Of a DNA stretch of 64,000 bases, positions 42,878-51,099 are shown in pieces. The position numbers and the translations under genes were made by a program. Origin of the DNA: Streptomyces sp. NBC_00341 (GTDB lineage: Bacteria; Actinomycetota; Actinomycetes; Streptomycetales; Streptomycetaceae); NCBI RefSeq assembly GCF_041435055.1, contig NZ_CP108002.1:5580001-5644000 (forward strand), given 5' to 3'. Under the pieces are notes generated by a model, which searched no databases, was not told where the DNA came from, and saw only the letters and a program-made list of their open reading frames with translations. Within the stretch, counting starts at the first letter, position 1; the number at the start of each line of letters is the position of its first letter.

Positions 42878-43432
42878 CTACGGGGCGATGCCGACCCCGG
42901 AAATCGTCGGGGTCGACCCCTGAGGGACCTCACGGCCGACCGGCACCGGCACCGGCACCCGGATCCGGCGCTGCTCACGGCGGCGCAGCCGGGCCCGGCA
43001 CGCGGGGACGAACAGCACATGGGCGAGGGCCACGCCGACGGTGTTCAGGATCAGCGAGTCGACATCGACGACCTGACCGGGCACCCCGGTCTGACCCAGC
43101 TCGATGGCCAGCGAGATCAGCGACCCGGCCGCGACGGTACGGGCGAGCGAGGCCCACGGGGAGACGAACAGCCGGCCACCGGCCATCGGGAGCAGCACGC
43201 CCAGCGGCGCCAGCAGCAGCAGGTCCCCGCCGATCCGACGGGTGGCGGCCACCGGGCCCAGAGTCAGGTCCGCCTTGATACCGGCGAACGGCTGGAGGTT
43301 GGCGGCGGTCATCCACGGCACGTCCAGCGGGCGGAGAGTCAGCCACCCGACGAGCAGCAGATGCGCGAGGAGGAGTGATACTCCGGCCGCGCGGAAGCGG
43401 ATGACGGCCTGGCCGTCCGAACCTTGACGCAC
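42878..43432 (-). CDS. VanZ-like membrane protein
   Basis: About 184 residues with four membrane helices and the VanZ-like features LLLVGWLTLRPLDVPW, NLQPF and GDLLLLAPLGVLLPM, ending in a helix with LILNTVGVALAHVLF. The family is linked to low-level teicoplanin resistance and other envelope functions, but most members are uncharacterised. GTG 43432 is preferred over the longer frame to 43477, as the family N-terminus begins there. Confidence 0.78.
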   Translation of the reverse strand: MRQGSDGQAVIRFRAAGVSLLLAHLLLVGWLTLRPLDVPWMTAANLQPFAGIKADLTLGPVAATRRIGGDLLLLAPLGVLLPMAGGRLFVSPWASLARTVAAGSLISLAIELGQTGVPGQVVDVDSLILNTVGVALAHVLFVPACRARLRRREQRRIRVPVPVPVGREVPQGSTPTISGVGIAP

Positions 43433-43519
43433 GCTCCCCAAGACGCGGGCAGCGGCAGGATCGGTTCCGCTCCCCACAGGGAGACATGGCTCACCGTGCG
43501 GCAGGTCAAGGCGGCGCGC

Positions 43520-44137
43520 TCAGGGCAGCCGGACCGCGCCCAGTGTCGGTACGGCCTTGGGCCTGGCCTTCGTCTCCGCGGTGCACAGGTAGCCGCGCGG
43601 CGCGTACGCCCCCGGGCCGCCGAGCAGCACCGTGCCGTCCTGGACGAGCGCTTCGCTCTCCGTGTACGTACAGACGATCTGGGCCAGCGCCTCGGCCGTC
43701 AGGTCCTCCGGCTGCTCGCTGAGCCGCAGCGCGTCCTCCGGGTCGCCCGCGCGGGGGCCGCCGACCCGCAGTGACGACGGGACGTCCGTGGCGAAGCCCG
43801 ACTGCCGTTCGGGGGCGGGGGGCTCCTCGCGCAGCTCGTCCAGGAGGGCCTCGGCGAGTGCGGGCCGGCCGGCCTTCGTCTCCTGGACCGGGACCGTGCG
43901 GTCGACCGCGACCAGCTGCGAGTTGCAGACCAGGTAGATCTCCGCGCCGATGCTCTGCCCCGGCGGTGCGCTGCTGTCCTGCGCGGGCATGTCGCACGGC
44001 ACCCGGGACGGCGCGGGCCCGGCGTCCACCGGCACCGAGGTCGTCCTGATCCCGCAGCCCGCGGCCAGTACCGCGCAGAGCACGGCCCCGGCCACCGCCG
44101 CGACGGGGCGTCGGCCCCGGCGTTCGCTGGACATCAC
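43520..44137 (-). CDS. afsQ3: AfsQ3-like lipoprotein
   Basis: A 205-residue lipoprotein with the lipobox LAAGC (Cys near residue 28). The outer part has a GerMN-like look with four further cysteines. In the S. coelicolor afsQ locus a lipoprotein gene follows the sensor kinase gene, and here the start overlaps the kinase stop (GTGA), so it is the same operon. It may adjust sensing by AfsQ2 at the membrane surface. Confidence 0.75.
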   Translation of the reverse strand: MMSSERRGRRPVAAVAGAVLCAVLAAGCGIRTTSVPVDAGPAPSRVPCDMPAQDSSAPPGQSIGAEIYLVCNSQLVAVDRTVPVQETKAGRPALAEALLDELREEPPAPERQSGFATDVPSSLRVGGPRAGDPEDALRLSEQPEDLTAEALAQIVCTYTESEALVQDGTVLLGGPGAYAPRGYLCTAETKARPKAVPTLGAVRLP

Positions 44138-45672
44138 GTCGCGTCGTCCTCCTGGTCCGGGGTTTCCGCGTCGTGGTCCTCTGCGGTGCGGTTCAGCGCC
44201 TCCGCGTCGCGCGGCAGGCGCAGTACGAACACGGCGCCGTCGCCGTCCGGCGAGTTCGCGGCGGTGATGTCACCGCCGTGGATGTGCGCGTTCTCCATGG
44301 CGATCGACAGGCCGAGACCGCTGCCCTCCGAACGCGGCCGGGAGGCGCTGGCCTTGTAGAAGCGGTCGAAGACGTGGGGCAGCACGTCCTCGGGGATGCC
44401 GGGGCCGTGGTCGCGGACCTTGATGACCAGTTCGTCGCCCTCGGTCCGTACCGTGACCCGGACCGGCGAACCGCCGTGCTTCAGCGCGTTGCCGATCAGG
44501 TTCGCCAGGATGACGTCGAGCCGGCGCGGGTCGAGGCGGACCATCATGCCGCGCTCGGCGTCCAGATCCACCGCGTCCAGCCAGGCCCGCACGTCTATGC
44601 AGGCCGTCACCTGGTCGGCCACGTCCACGGTGTCCAGGACCAGCCGGGCCGTGCCCGCGTCGAAGCGGGTGACCTCCATCAGGTTCTCCACCAGGTCGTT
44701 GAGCCGCCGGGTCTCGCTGACCACCAGGTGCACGGCAGGCGCGATCATCGGGTCGAGGCTGTCGGCCTCGTCCTCCAGCACCTCGGCCACCGCGGTGATC
44801 GCGGTGAGCGGGGTGCGCAGCTCGTGCGACATGTCGGCGACGAACCGGCGGCTGGACTCCTCCCGCGCGGTCATGTCCGCGACCTTCTTCTCCAGCGAAC
44901 TCGCCGTTCTGTTGAACGTCCGCGAGAGATCGGCCAGTTCATCGGTGCCGGACACCGTGAGCCGGGTGTCGAGCTTGCCCTCGCCCAGCTTGCGGGCGGC
45001 GTCACCGAGCCGCTGTACCGGACGCAGCACGGTCGTCGCGGCGGCCTGCGCGAGCAGCGCGGAGCCGACCAGGGCGAGCGCGGTGGCGATCCCCAACGAC
45101 CAGGCGAGGGAGTTGAGATCCTGCCGCTCCTGGTCGAGCGACTTGAGCATGTACCCGGTCGGGCCACCGCCGATGATCTTCGTACCGCCGACGAGGTACG
45201 GGGTGCCGCGGATCGAGGTCCGCTGCCAGAACAGGTGGTACTGGTACTTGTTGCCCGCCTTGACCGGCTGCTTCTTGGCGACCTGCTTCTGGAGCGACTG
45301 CGGCACGTTGTCCCGGGTGAAGGTGTCCACGTCGGACGTGCCGACGATCGGCTTGCCCGGATCGCGCTCGTCGATCAGCAGCACGCTGTAACCGGGGCTG
45401 CTGCTCGCCATCTGCGCGGCGGCGTGCTCCAGATCGTCCTTGGTGGGACGGGGCGGCAGCGAGGCCGCCCGGTTCTGCATCTCCTGGCGGAAGTCCCCGA
45501 GCGCCGAGTCCTGGGTACGGGTCAGCACCGCCTCGCGGTTCAGCCAGTACGCGATCCCGGACGCGGACACCGCGGCGGTCAGCGCCACCAGCGCGAACAC
45601 CACGACGAGCCGCAGCCGCAGGCTGGTCCAGCGGAGCCCGGCGAGCAGGCCCCGCCGCACAGCCGTGCTCAC
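44134..45672 (-). CDS. afsQ2: Sensor histidine kinase AfsQ2
   Basis: A 512-residue sensor kinase with two membrane helices (about 20-43 and 190-212) around an extracytoplasmic sensor domain, a HAMP domain at about 212-265, the HisKA segment with the phospho-accepting His (FVADMSHELRTPLT, about 283) and an ATPase domain (N box LANLIGNALKHGG, G boxes DHGPGIP and GSGLGLSI). AfsQ2 signals to AfsQ1 and affects antibiotic production and growth on particular nitrogen sources in S. coelicolor. GTG 45672 overlaps the regulator stop (GTGA); the frame is open further upstream but only inside that gene. Confidence 0.88.
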   Translation of the reverse strand: MSTAVRRGLLAGLRWTSLRLRLVVVFALVALTAAVSASGIAYWLNREAVLTRTQDSALGDFRQEMQNRAASLPPRPTKDDLEHAAAQMASSSPGYSVLLIDERDPGKPIVGTSDVDTFTRDNVPQSLQKQVAKKQPVKAGNKYQYHLFWQRTSIRGTPYLVGGTKIIGGGPTGYMLKSLDQERQDLNSLAWSLGIATALALVGSALLAQAAATTVLRPVQRLGDAARKLGEGKLDTRLTVSGTDELADLSRTFNRTASSLEKKVADMTAREESSRRFVADMSHELRTPLTAITAVAEVLEDEADSLDPMIAPAVHLVVSETRRLNDLVENLMEVTRFDAGTARLVLDTVDVADQVTACIDVRAWLDAVDLDAERGMMVRLDPRRLDVILANLIGNALKHGGSPVRVTVRTEGDELVIKVRDHGPGIPEDVLPHVFDRFYKASASRPRSEGSGLGLSIAMENAHIHGGDITAANSPDGDGAVFVLRLPRDAEALNRTAEDHDAETPDQEDDAT

Positions 45673-46355
45673 TGCGGCGAGTCCAGCCGGTATCCCACGC
45701 CCCGCACGGTACGGATCAGGGTCGGTGAGGACGGCACGTCCTCCACCTTCGCGCGCAGCCGCTGGACGCACGCGTCCACCAGCCGGGAGTCACCGAGGTA
45801 GTCGTGCTCCCAGACCAGGCGCAGCAGCTGCTGCCGGGACAGGGCCTGGCCGGGGCGGCGGCTCAGTTCGAGCAGGAGACGCAGCTCGGTCGGCGTGAGC
45901 TGAAGATCCTCCCCGTCCTTGGTGACGGTCATCGCGGACCGGTCGATCACCACGCTCCCGAACGTCGCGGAGTCGGTGGACTCGCGCTCGCCCCGGCGCA
46001 GCACGGCACGGATCCGGGCGTCGAGCACCCGGCCCTGCACGGGTTTCACCACATAGTCGTCGGCACCGGACTCCAGGCCGACCACGACGTCGATGTCGTC
46101 GCTGCGCGCGGTCAGCAGGATGATCGGCAGCTGGTCGGTGCGCCGGATGCGCCGGCACACCTCGAATCCATCGATTCCGGGCAGCATCACATCCAGTACG
46201 ACCAGGTCGGGCCGCTGTTCTCGTAGCAGGTTGAGGCCGTCCTCTCCCGTCGCCGCGGTGGCCACACGGTGGCCCTGGCGTGACAGCGAGAGTTCGAGGG
46301 CCGTGCGGATGGCGTCGTCGTCCTCGATCAGCAACAGGAAAGGCACGCTGGTCAT
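45669..46355 (-). CDS. afsQ1: OmpR-family response regulator AfsQ1
   Basis: A 228-residue response regulator with the receiver domain at 1-120 (EDDD acidic cluster, phosphorylation Asp 55 in LDVMLPG, conserved Lys in YVVKP) and an OmpR-type winged helix at about 130-225 (LTPTELRLLLELSRRPGQALSRQQLL). Gene order with the kinase and lipoprotein downstream, and a divergent sigma factor upstream, is that of afsQ1-afsQ2-afsQ3/sigQ. A perfect AfsQ1-type binding motif lies in the gap to sigQ. Confidence 0.9.
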   Translation of the reverse strand: MTSVPFLLLIEDDDAIRTALELSLSRQGHRVATAATGEDGLNLLREQRPDLVVLDVMLPGIDGFEVCRRIRRTDQLPIILLTARSDDIDVVVGLESGADDYVVKPVQGRVLDARIRAVLRRGERESTDSATFGSVVIDRSAMTVTKDGEDLQLTPTELRLLLELSRRPGQALSRQQLLRLVWEHDYLGDSRLVDACVQRLRAKVEDVPSSPTLIRTVRGVGYRLDSPQ

Positions 46356-46439
46356 TCTGACCCATGGGGGAGCCCTAGTTCGACAGTTGGTCCCCTCTTA
46401 TGCGTCCGGCACCCCCGGATCGGGTCCGCGCCGGGCGCT

Positions 46440-46455
46440 GTGACAGGCCTGTGAC
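46440..46455. promoter_or_regulatory. AfsQ1 binding site
   Basis: GTGACAGGCCTGTGAC fits exactly the published AfsQ1 consensus GTnAC-n6-GTnAC. It lies in the 183-base gap between afsQ1 and sigQ, where such a site is expected, and probably controls both genes. Confidence 0.8.
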
Positions 46456-46538
46456 AGTCGAGGGACAGCGCCATGAAACTGCCCCGGCAAGCTCGTTGAC
46501 ACAAGGAACGGACGGACTCCACCGACGGGGGGCGCGAG

Positions 46539-47300
46539 ATGAACGCAACTCACAGCATCACCGCAAGCGCAGTTGTCACGCGTCTCCACGACGTCGGGCG
46601 GACCACCGAGAAGTCCGGCGCCGCATTGAACGGGCGGGGGTGCGTTCGCGGCGCTGGGCGTCAGCACCCGTCGTACATGACGGTGGTAGACGCACCCGCC
46701 TCAACGGGCGGGAGCAACGGGGGAAGCACGTACGGGGAGGCCACGGGGGAGCGGCAGGCCCCGGCGCGGGACGAGGACGCCGAAGCGGTGTTCACGGCCT
46801 ACGTCAGGGAACGCCGCGCCTCCCTGTACGCCACCGCCTATCACCTGACCGGTGACCGGTTCGAGGCCGAGGATCTGCTGCAGAGCGCCCTCTTCTCCAC
46901 GTACCGGGCGTGGGACCGGATCAGTGACAAGGCGGCGGTCGGCGGCTATCTGCGCCGCACCATGACCAATCTGCACATCAGCGCCTGGCGCAGGCGCAAG
47001 CTGAACGAATACCCGACCGAGGAGCTGCCGGAGACGGCGGGCGACACGGACGCGATGCGTGGTACGGAGCTGCGTGCCGTGCTCTGGCAGGCGCTGGCGC
47101 GGCTGCCGGAGCTCCAGCGCACGATGCTGGTCCTGCGCTACTACGAGGGCCGTACGGACCCGGAGATCGCGTCCATCCTCGACATCAGTGTCGGCACGGT
47201 GAAGTCCAGCATCTGGCGGTCGCTCCGCCGGCTGCGTGAGGACGAGGTCCTCAGCTTCGGCCGTGACGAGGAGGAGTCCTTCGGCGAGCTGGTGGCCTGA
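46539..47300 (+). CDS. sigQ: SigE-family ECF sigma factor SigQ
   Basis: A 253-residue sigma factor with region 2 at about 85-150 (YATAYHLTGDRFEAEDLLQSALFSTYRAW) and region 4 at about 185-240 (LARLPELQRTMLVLRYYEGRTDPEIASILDISVGTVKSSI). The first 80 residues are less structured, but as I recall they are conserved among sigQ genes, so ATG 46539 is used; ATG 46677 would give 207 residues. In S. coelicolor sigQ is activated by AfsQ1 and dampens antibiotic production. Confidence 0.85.
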   Translation: MNATHSITASAVVTRLHDVGRTTEKSGAALNGRGCVRGAGRQHPSYMTVVDAPASTGGSNGGSTYGEATGERQAPARDEDAEAVFTAYVRERRASLYATAYHLTGDRFEAEDLLQSALFSTYRAWDRISDKAAVGGYLRRTMTNLHISAWRRRKLNEYPTEELPETAGDTDAMRGTELRAVLWQALARLPELQRTMLVLRYYEGRTDPEIASILDISVGTVKSSIWRSLRRLREDEVLSFGRDEEESFGELVA

Positions 47301-47439
47301 GGCGACGGGGGGACACGGGGGAAACGGGGTAACGGGGAACGGGGGAAACGGGGTCGCTGCTTCGGGGGAGGCGGCGGCGTACGGGGGAAGCTGTGGGGTC
47401 GGACGGGCCGGGGGGTCCTGTCCGGCCCCGCGGTGCGTT

Positions 47440-47520
47440 CCGGGGGCGCTGCCCCCGGACCCCCGCTCCTCAATCGCCGGAGGGGCTTGGCTGGCCCCGC
47501 TCCTCAATCGCCCGAGGGGC
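47440..47520. repeat. Streptomyces intergenic repeat, one full and one partial copy
   Basis: A hairpin CCGGGGGC-gct-GCCCCCGG (47440-47458) is followed by a conserved box, CCCCGCTCCTCAATCGCCGG, and AGGGGCTTGG. A second copy of the box with one change follows at about 47496-47520. The same element occurs at 57424-57475 (inverted) and 61697-61747. The right copy runs into the 3' end of the kinase-like gene and supplies its stop codon. Confidence 0.85.
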
Positions 47521-48214
47521 TCGAAACGGCGGGCGTGCGGCAGCGGCCCGCCGCCGCGGCGGCCAGGCGGCCCAGGGCTTCGGGCTTGTTGCAGGGGTGC
47601 GCGCCCAGTTCGGCCTGGCGCGCCACGATGCGCCGCTCGGAGCGCATCAGCCGCCAGCCCCGCCGCAGCAGGAACGGCACGGACTTGCGGCCCTCGCGCA
47701 GATCCCGCAGCAGCCGGCGGCGGAACGTCGTCGACGGACGGCCGCGCAGGCACAGGGCGTCCGCGAGCACCCCGAGCGACCGGCACCGCTCCACGATGTC
47801 GGCGGCGAAGATTCCCTCGGCCACGAAGAGCGGGGTGCGCTCGATGTGGAGCACCTCGTGCCCGGTCCGGGAGCTGGTGGCGATGTCGTACAGCGGCACA
47901 TCGGTGCGGCCGGTGCGGCACAGCGCCGCGATCGCGGCGACCGCCGCGTCGGCGTCCCAGGACTGTGCGGAGTCCCAGTCGATGTCCGTACTGCCGGGGA
48001 CGAGAGGCAGCGTGGGGTCGCCGGCCTCCTTGTAGAAGTCGTCCAGCCGCAGCACCGGAAGACCGGTGAGGGCGGCGAGGGAGGACTTGCCGGAGCCGGA
48101 GGGGCCCGCAAGGAGGACGACGCGGGTCGAATGCGCATGGGAACTCACAGGACATGAGTGTGAGGCATTGACCCGCACAGGGGACCCCCCGGAGGTCTTG
48201 TTGGTATCGAGCAT
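47504..48214 (-). CDS. Uridine kinase-like P-loop protein
   Basis: A P-loop kinase of 236 residues resembling uridine kinases: Walker A GPSGSGKSS at about 38-46, LRLDDFYKEAGDPTLP, an Asp-Trp nucleoside region (DWDSAQSWD) and an Arg-rich lid (TTFRRRLLRDLREGRKSV). It could phosphorylate uridine or cytidine for pyrimidine salvage, which fits the nucleoside theme, though no regulon palindrome precedes it. The start is uncertain (ATG 48214, or GTG 48148 with a shorter N-terminus). The final residues SSPSGD and the stop codon lie inside the intergenic repeat. Confidence 0.72.
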   Translation of the reverse strand: MLDTNKTSGGSPVRVNASHSCPVSSHAHSTRVVLLAGPSGSGKSSLAALTGLPVLRLDDFYKEAGDPTLPLVPGSTDIDWDSAQSWDADAAVAAIAALCRTGRTDVPLYDIATSSRTGHEVLHIERTPLFVAEGIFAADIVERCRSLGVLADALCLRGRPSTTFRRRLLRDLREGRKSVPFLLRRGWRLMRSERRIVARQAELGAHPCNKPEALGRLAAAAAGRCRTPAVSSPSGD

Positions 48215-48289
48215 CACACCTCAACTACGCTGTGCGCCCAGACGATTACTCGATCGATGGTTCGATCGGCCCGATCAGGTGGGAAATCC

Positions 48290-48715
48290 ATGGCACGTCA
48301 CGCACTTTCCAAGTCCCCGCGCCGCGCTCTGCTGCGGGCGGGGCTGACCGTCACCGCGGTGGGAGCCGCTCTCGGCGCGGGGGGTGCGGCGGCCCAGGCG
48401 GCGCCGCTGCCCGCCGCACCGGTGACCGGCAGCGACAGCGGCAGCAGCGGCCTGGGTGCGGCCACGGACGCCGCCGGCGGGGCGTTGACCGGGGCGCTCG
48501 GCCCCGCGCTCGACAACAGCATCGCGCCCGTCACGCATCTGCGGCTCGACCCGCTGGCCGGCACCGGCACGGACCCGCTGGACAACGCGGTGGGGACGCA
48601 GATCGCCGACTTCAAGCCGGTCTCCACGGCCCTGGTCACAGACCCGGTGACCAGCGGCGGCGCGCTGAAGGACCTGCCCGTGGTGGGGCAGGTCACGGGG
48701 CTGCTGCACAGCTGA
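48290..48715 (+). CDS. Small secreted protein
   Basis: A 141-residue exported protein with a long signal peptide (basic SKSPRRALLRAG, then a hydrophobic stretch, cleavage near AQA at about 37). The mature part is rich in Gly, Ala, Thr and Asp without cysteines, like the protein at 42.2 kb. No function is known. A strong hairpin follows. Confidence 0.7.
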   Translation: MARHALSKSPRRALLRAGLTVTAVGAALGAGGAAAQAAPLPAAPVTGSDSGSSGLGAATDAAGGALTGALGPALDNSIAPVTHLRLDPLAGTGTDPLDNAVGTQIADFKPVSTALVTDPVTSGGALKDLPVVGQVTGLLHS

Positions 48716-48726
48716 CCCTGAGGTGA

Positions 48727-48755
48727 CCCGCGCCCCGGGGAGTCCGGGGCGCGGG
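48727..48755. terminator. Bidirectional hairpin terminator
   Basis: CCCGCGCCCCGG (48727-48738) pairs perfectly with CCGGGGCGCGGG (48744-48755) around a five-base loop, between the secreted protein gene and the convergent aldehyde dehydrogenase genes. Confidence 0.85.
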
Positions 48756-48770
48756 CCACACTTGCGCGGG

Positions 48771-49664
48771 TCAGTACGAGGAGCCCGACACGCCCAGCGC
48801 CCCCGTCGGGTGCCAGACCGTCTTGATCTCCAGGAACGCGGTGAGCCGGTGCGTGCCGGGGTCGGCCGACCAGTCGGCGCCCGGCACGGGCGGGCGTGAG
48901 ACGCGCTTCAGGTTGTCGGCCGCCGCGATCTCCAGCTCCTTGGCCAGCTCCGCGTCGGCGCCCGTGAGGTCGATGCCGTTCACGTCCTGGTGGGAGGCGA
49001 GCGGCGCGGCGATCTCCGCCGTCTTCCCGGACAGGATGTTGACGACTCCGCCCGGCAGGTCGGAGGTGGCCAGCACCTCGCCCAGCGACAGGGCGGGCAG
49101 CGGGGCGTCCGCGGAGGCGATGACGACCGCGGTGTTGCCCGCGGCGATCACCGGGGCCACCACGGAGACCAGGCCCAGGAACGACGACTCCTGCGGGGCC
49201 AGGACCGTGACCACACCGGTCGGCTCTGGCGTGGAGAGGTTGAAGAACGGTCCCGCGACCGGGTTCGCGCCGCCCGTGACCTGGGCGATCTTGTCGGTCC
49301 AGCCCGCGTACCAGACCCAGCGGTCCACCGCCGCGTCCACGACGGCCGCGGCCTTGGACTTCGAGAGCCCCTCGGCCTCCGCGACCTCCCGGACGAACTG
49401 CTCCCGGCGGCCCTCCAGCATCTCCGCGACGCGGTAGAGGACCTGGCCGCGGTTGTACGCGGTCGCGCCCGACCAGCCGCCGAACGCCTTGCGCGCGGCG
49501 ACGACCGCGTCGCGGGCGTCCTTGCGGGACGACTGGGGCGCGTTGGCCAGCCACCTGCCCTTGGAGTCCGTCACCTCGTACACCCGGCCGCTCTCGGAGC
49601 GGGGGAACTTGCCCCCGACGTACAGCTTGTAGGTCTTGAAGACACTCAGTCGCCCGTCAGACAT
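48771..49664 (-). CDS. Aldehyde-dehydrogenase-like protein, half-length
   Basis: A 297-residue protein matching only the N-terminal, cofactor-binding half of aldehyde dehydrogenases (usual length about 480): KLYVGGKFPRSESGRVYEV, GVVTVLAPQESSFLGLVSVVAPVIAAGNTAVV and LPGGVVNILSG. The catalytic domain with its Cys is absent; the sequence continues with DLTGADAELAKELE and ends in GVSGSSY. Its ATG overlaps the end of the full-length gene by eight bases, so the two are coupled. It could be a non-catalytic partner subunit or a degraded copy; its intact frame and coupling favour a function. Confidence 0.78.
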   Translation of the reverse strand: MSDGRLSVFKTYKLYVGGKFPRSESGRVYEVTDSKGRWLANAPQSSRKDARDAVVAARKAFGGWSGATAYNRGQVLYRVAEMLEGRREQFVREVAEAEGLSKSKAAAVVDAAVDRWVWYAGWTDKIAQVTGGANPVAGPFFNLSTPEPTGVVTVLAPQESSFLGLVSVVAPVIAAGNTAVVIASADAPLPALSLGEVLATSDLPGGVVNILSGKTAEIAAPLASHQDVNGIDLTGADAELAKELEIAAADNLKRVSRPPVPGADWSADPGTHRLTAFLEIKTVWHPTGALGVSGSSY

Positions 49665-51093
49665 CGAGGTAGGCCTCCAGACCGTGACGGCCGCCCTCGC
49701 GGCCGAAGCCCGACTCCTTGTAGCCGCCGAACGGCGAGGTCGGGTCGAACTTGTTGAACGTGTTGGCCCAGACGACGCCCGCCCGGAGCTTGTTCGCCAC
49801 CGCGAGGATGCGGGAGCCCTTCTCCGTCCAGATGCCGGCCGAGAGGCCGTACTGGCTGTTGTTGGCCTTGGCGACCGCCTCGTCCGGCGTACGGAAGGAC
49901 AGCACGGACAGCACCGGGCCGAAGATCTCGTCGCGCGCGACGGTGTGCGCCTGGGTGACGTTGGTGAACAGCGTCGGCGCGAACCAGTATCCCGAGGAGG
50001 GGAGTTCGCAGGGGGCGGACCAGCGCTCGGCGCCCTCGGCCTCGCCGGTCTCGACGAGCGCGGTGATCCGGGCGAGCTGCTCCGCGGAGTTGATCGCACC
50101 GATGTCGGTGTTCTTGTCCAGCGGGTCGCCCAGGCGCAGCGTGGTCAGCCGGCGCTTGAGGGCGTCCAGCACCTCGTCCTGGACCGACTCCTGGACGAGG
50201 AGCCGCGAGCCCGCGCAGCAGACCTGGCCCTGGTTGAAGAAGATGCCGGTGACGATGCCCTCGACGGCCTGGTCGATCGGCGCGTCGTCGAAGACGATGT
50301 TGGCGCCCTTGCCGCCCAGCTCCAGGGTGGCCCTCTTGTCGGTACCGGCGAGGCTGCGGGCGATGGCCTTGCCGACGGCGGTCGAGCCGGTGAAGGCGAC
50401 CTTGTTCACGTCGGGGTGCTCGACGAGGGCCTGACCGGCGTCCCCGTACCCCGTGAGGATGTTGACGACGCCCTTGGGCAGCCCGGCCTGGCGGCAGATG
50501 TCCGCGAAGAACAACGCGGACAGCGGGGTCGTCTCCGCGGGCTTCAGCACCACCGTGTTGCCGGTGGCGAGCGCCGGGGCGATCTTCCACGCGAGCATCA
50601 GGAGCGGGAAGTTCCACGGGATGATCTGGCCGGCGACGCCGAGCGGGCGCGGGTTGGCGCCGTAGCCCGCGTGGTCCAGCTTGTCGGCCCAGCCCGCGTA
50701 GTAGAAGAAGTGCGCGGCGACCAGCGGGAGGTCCGCGTCGCGGGTCTCCTTGATCGGCTTGCCGTTGTCCAGGGTCTCCAGGACGGCCAGCTCGCGGCTG
50801 CGCTCCTGGATGATCCGGGCGATCCGGAACAGGTACTTCGCGCGCTCGGAGCCGGGCAGCGCCGACCACTTCTCGAACGCCCTGCGGGCCGCCCGCACGG
50901 CCCGGTCCACGTCCTCCGTGCCCGCGCGGGCGACCTCGGAGAGGACCTCCTCGCTGCTCGGCGAGACGGTCTTGAAGACCTTGCCGTCGGCGGCGTCGGT
51001 GAACTCACCGTCGATGAACAGCCCGTACGAGGGTGCGATGTCGACGACGGAGCGCGACTCGGGGGCGGGTGCGTACTCGAATGCGGATGCCAT
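49657..51093 (-). CDS. Aldehyde dehydrogenase, full length
   Basis: A 478-residue NAD(P)-dependent aldehyde dehydrogenase: cofactor region IIPWNFPLLMLAWKIAPALATGN with VLKPAE, the Gly-rich FTGSTAVGK, the general base in LELGGKGANIVFDD, and the catalytic Cys in NQGQVCCAGSR. It lies six bases after deoC in the same operon. DeoC releases acetaldehyde from deoxyribose-5-phosphate, and this enzyme would oxidise it to acetate, completing deoxynucleoside breakdown. Substrate assignment comes from context. Confidence 0.9.
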   Translation of the reverse strand: MASAFEYAPAPESRSVVDIAPSYGLFIDGEFTDAADGKVFKTVSPSSEEVLSEVARAGTEDVDRAVRAARRAFEKWSALPGSERAKYLFRIARIIQERSRELAVLETLDNGKPIKETRDADLPLVAAHFFYYAGWADKLDHAGYGANPRPLGVAGQIIPWNFPLLMLAWKIAPALATGNTVVLKPAETTPLSALFFADICRQAGLPKGVVNILTGYGDAGQALVEHPDVNKVAFTGSTAVGKAIARSLAGTDKRATLELGGKGANIVFDDAPIDQAVEGIVTGIFFNQGQVCCAGSRLLVQESVQDEVLDALKRRLTTLRLGDPLDKNTDIGAINSAEQLARITALVETGEAEGAERWSAPCELPSSGYWFAPTLFTNVTQAHTVARDEIFGPVLSVLSFRTPDEAVAKANNSQYGLSAGIWTEKGSRILAVANKLRAGVVWANTFNKFDPTSPFGGYKESGFGREGGRHGLEAYLDV

Positions 51094-51099
51094 GGGGTA

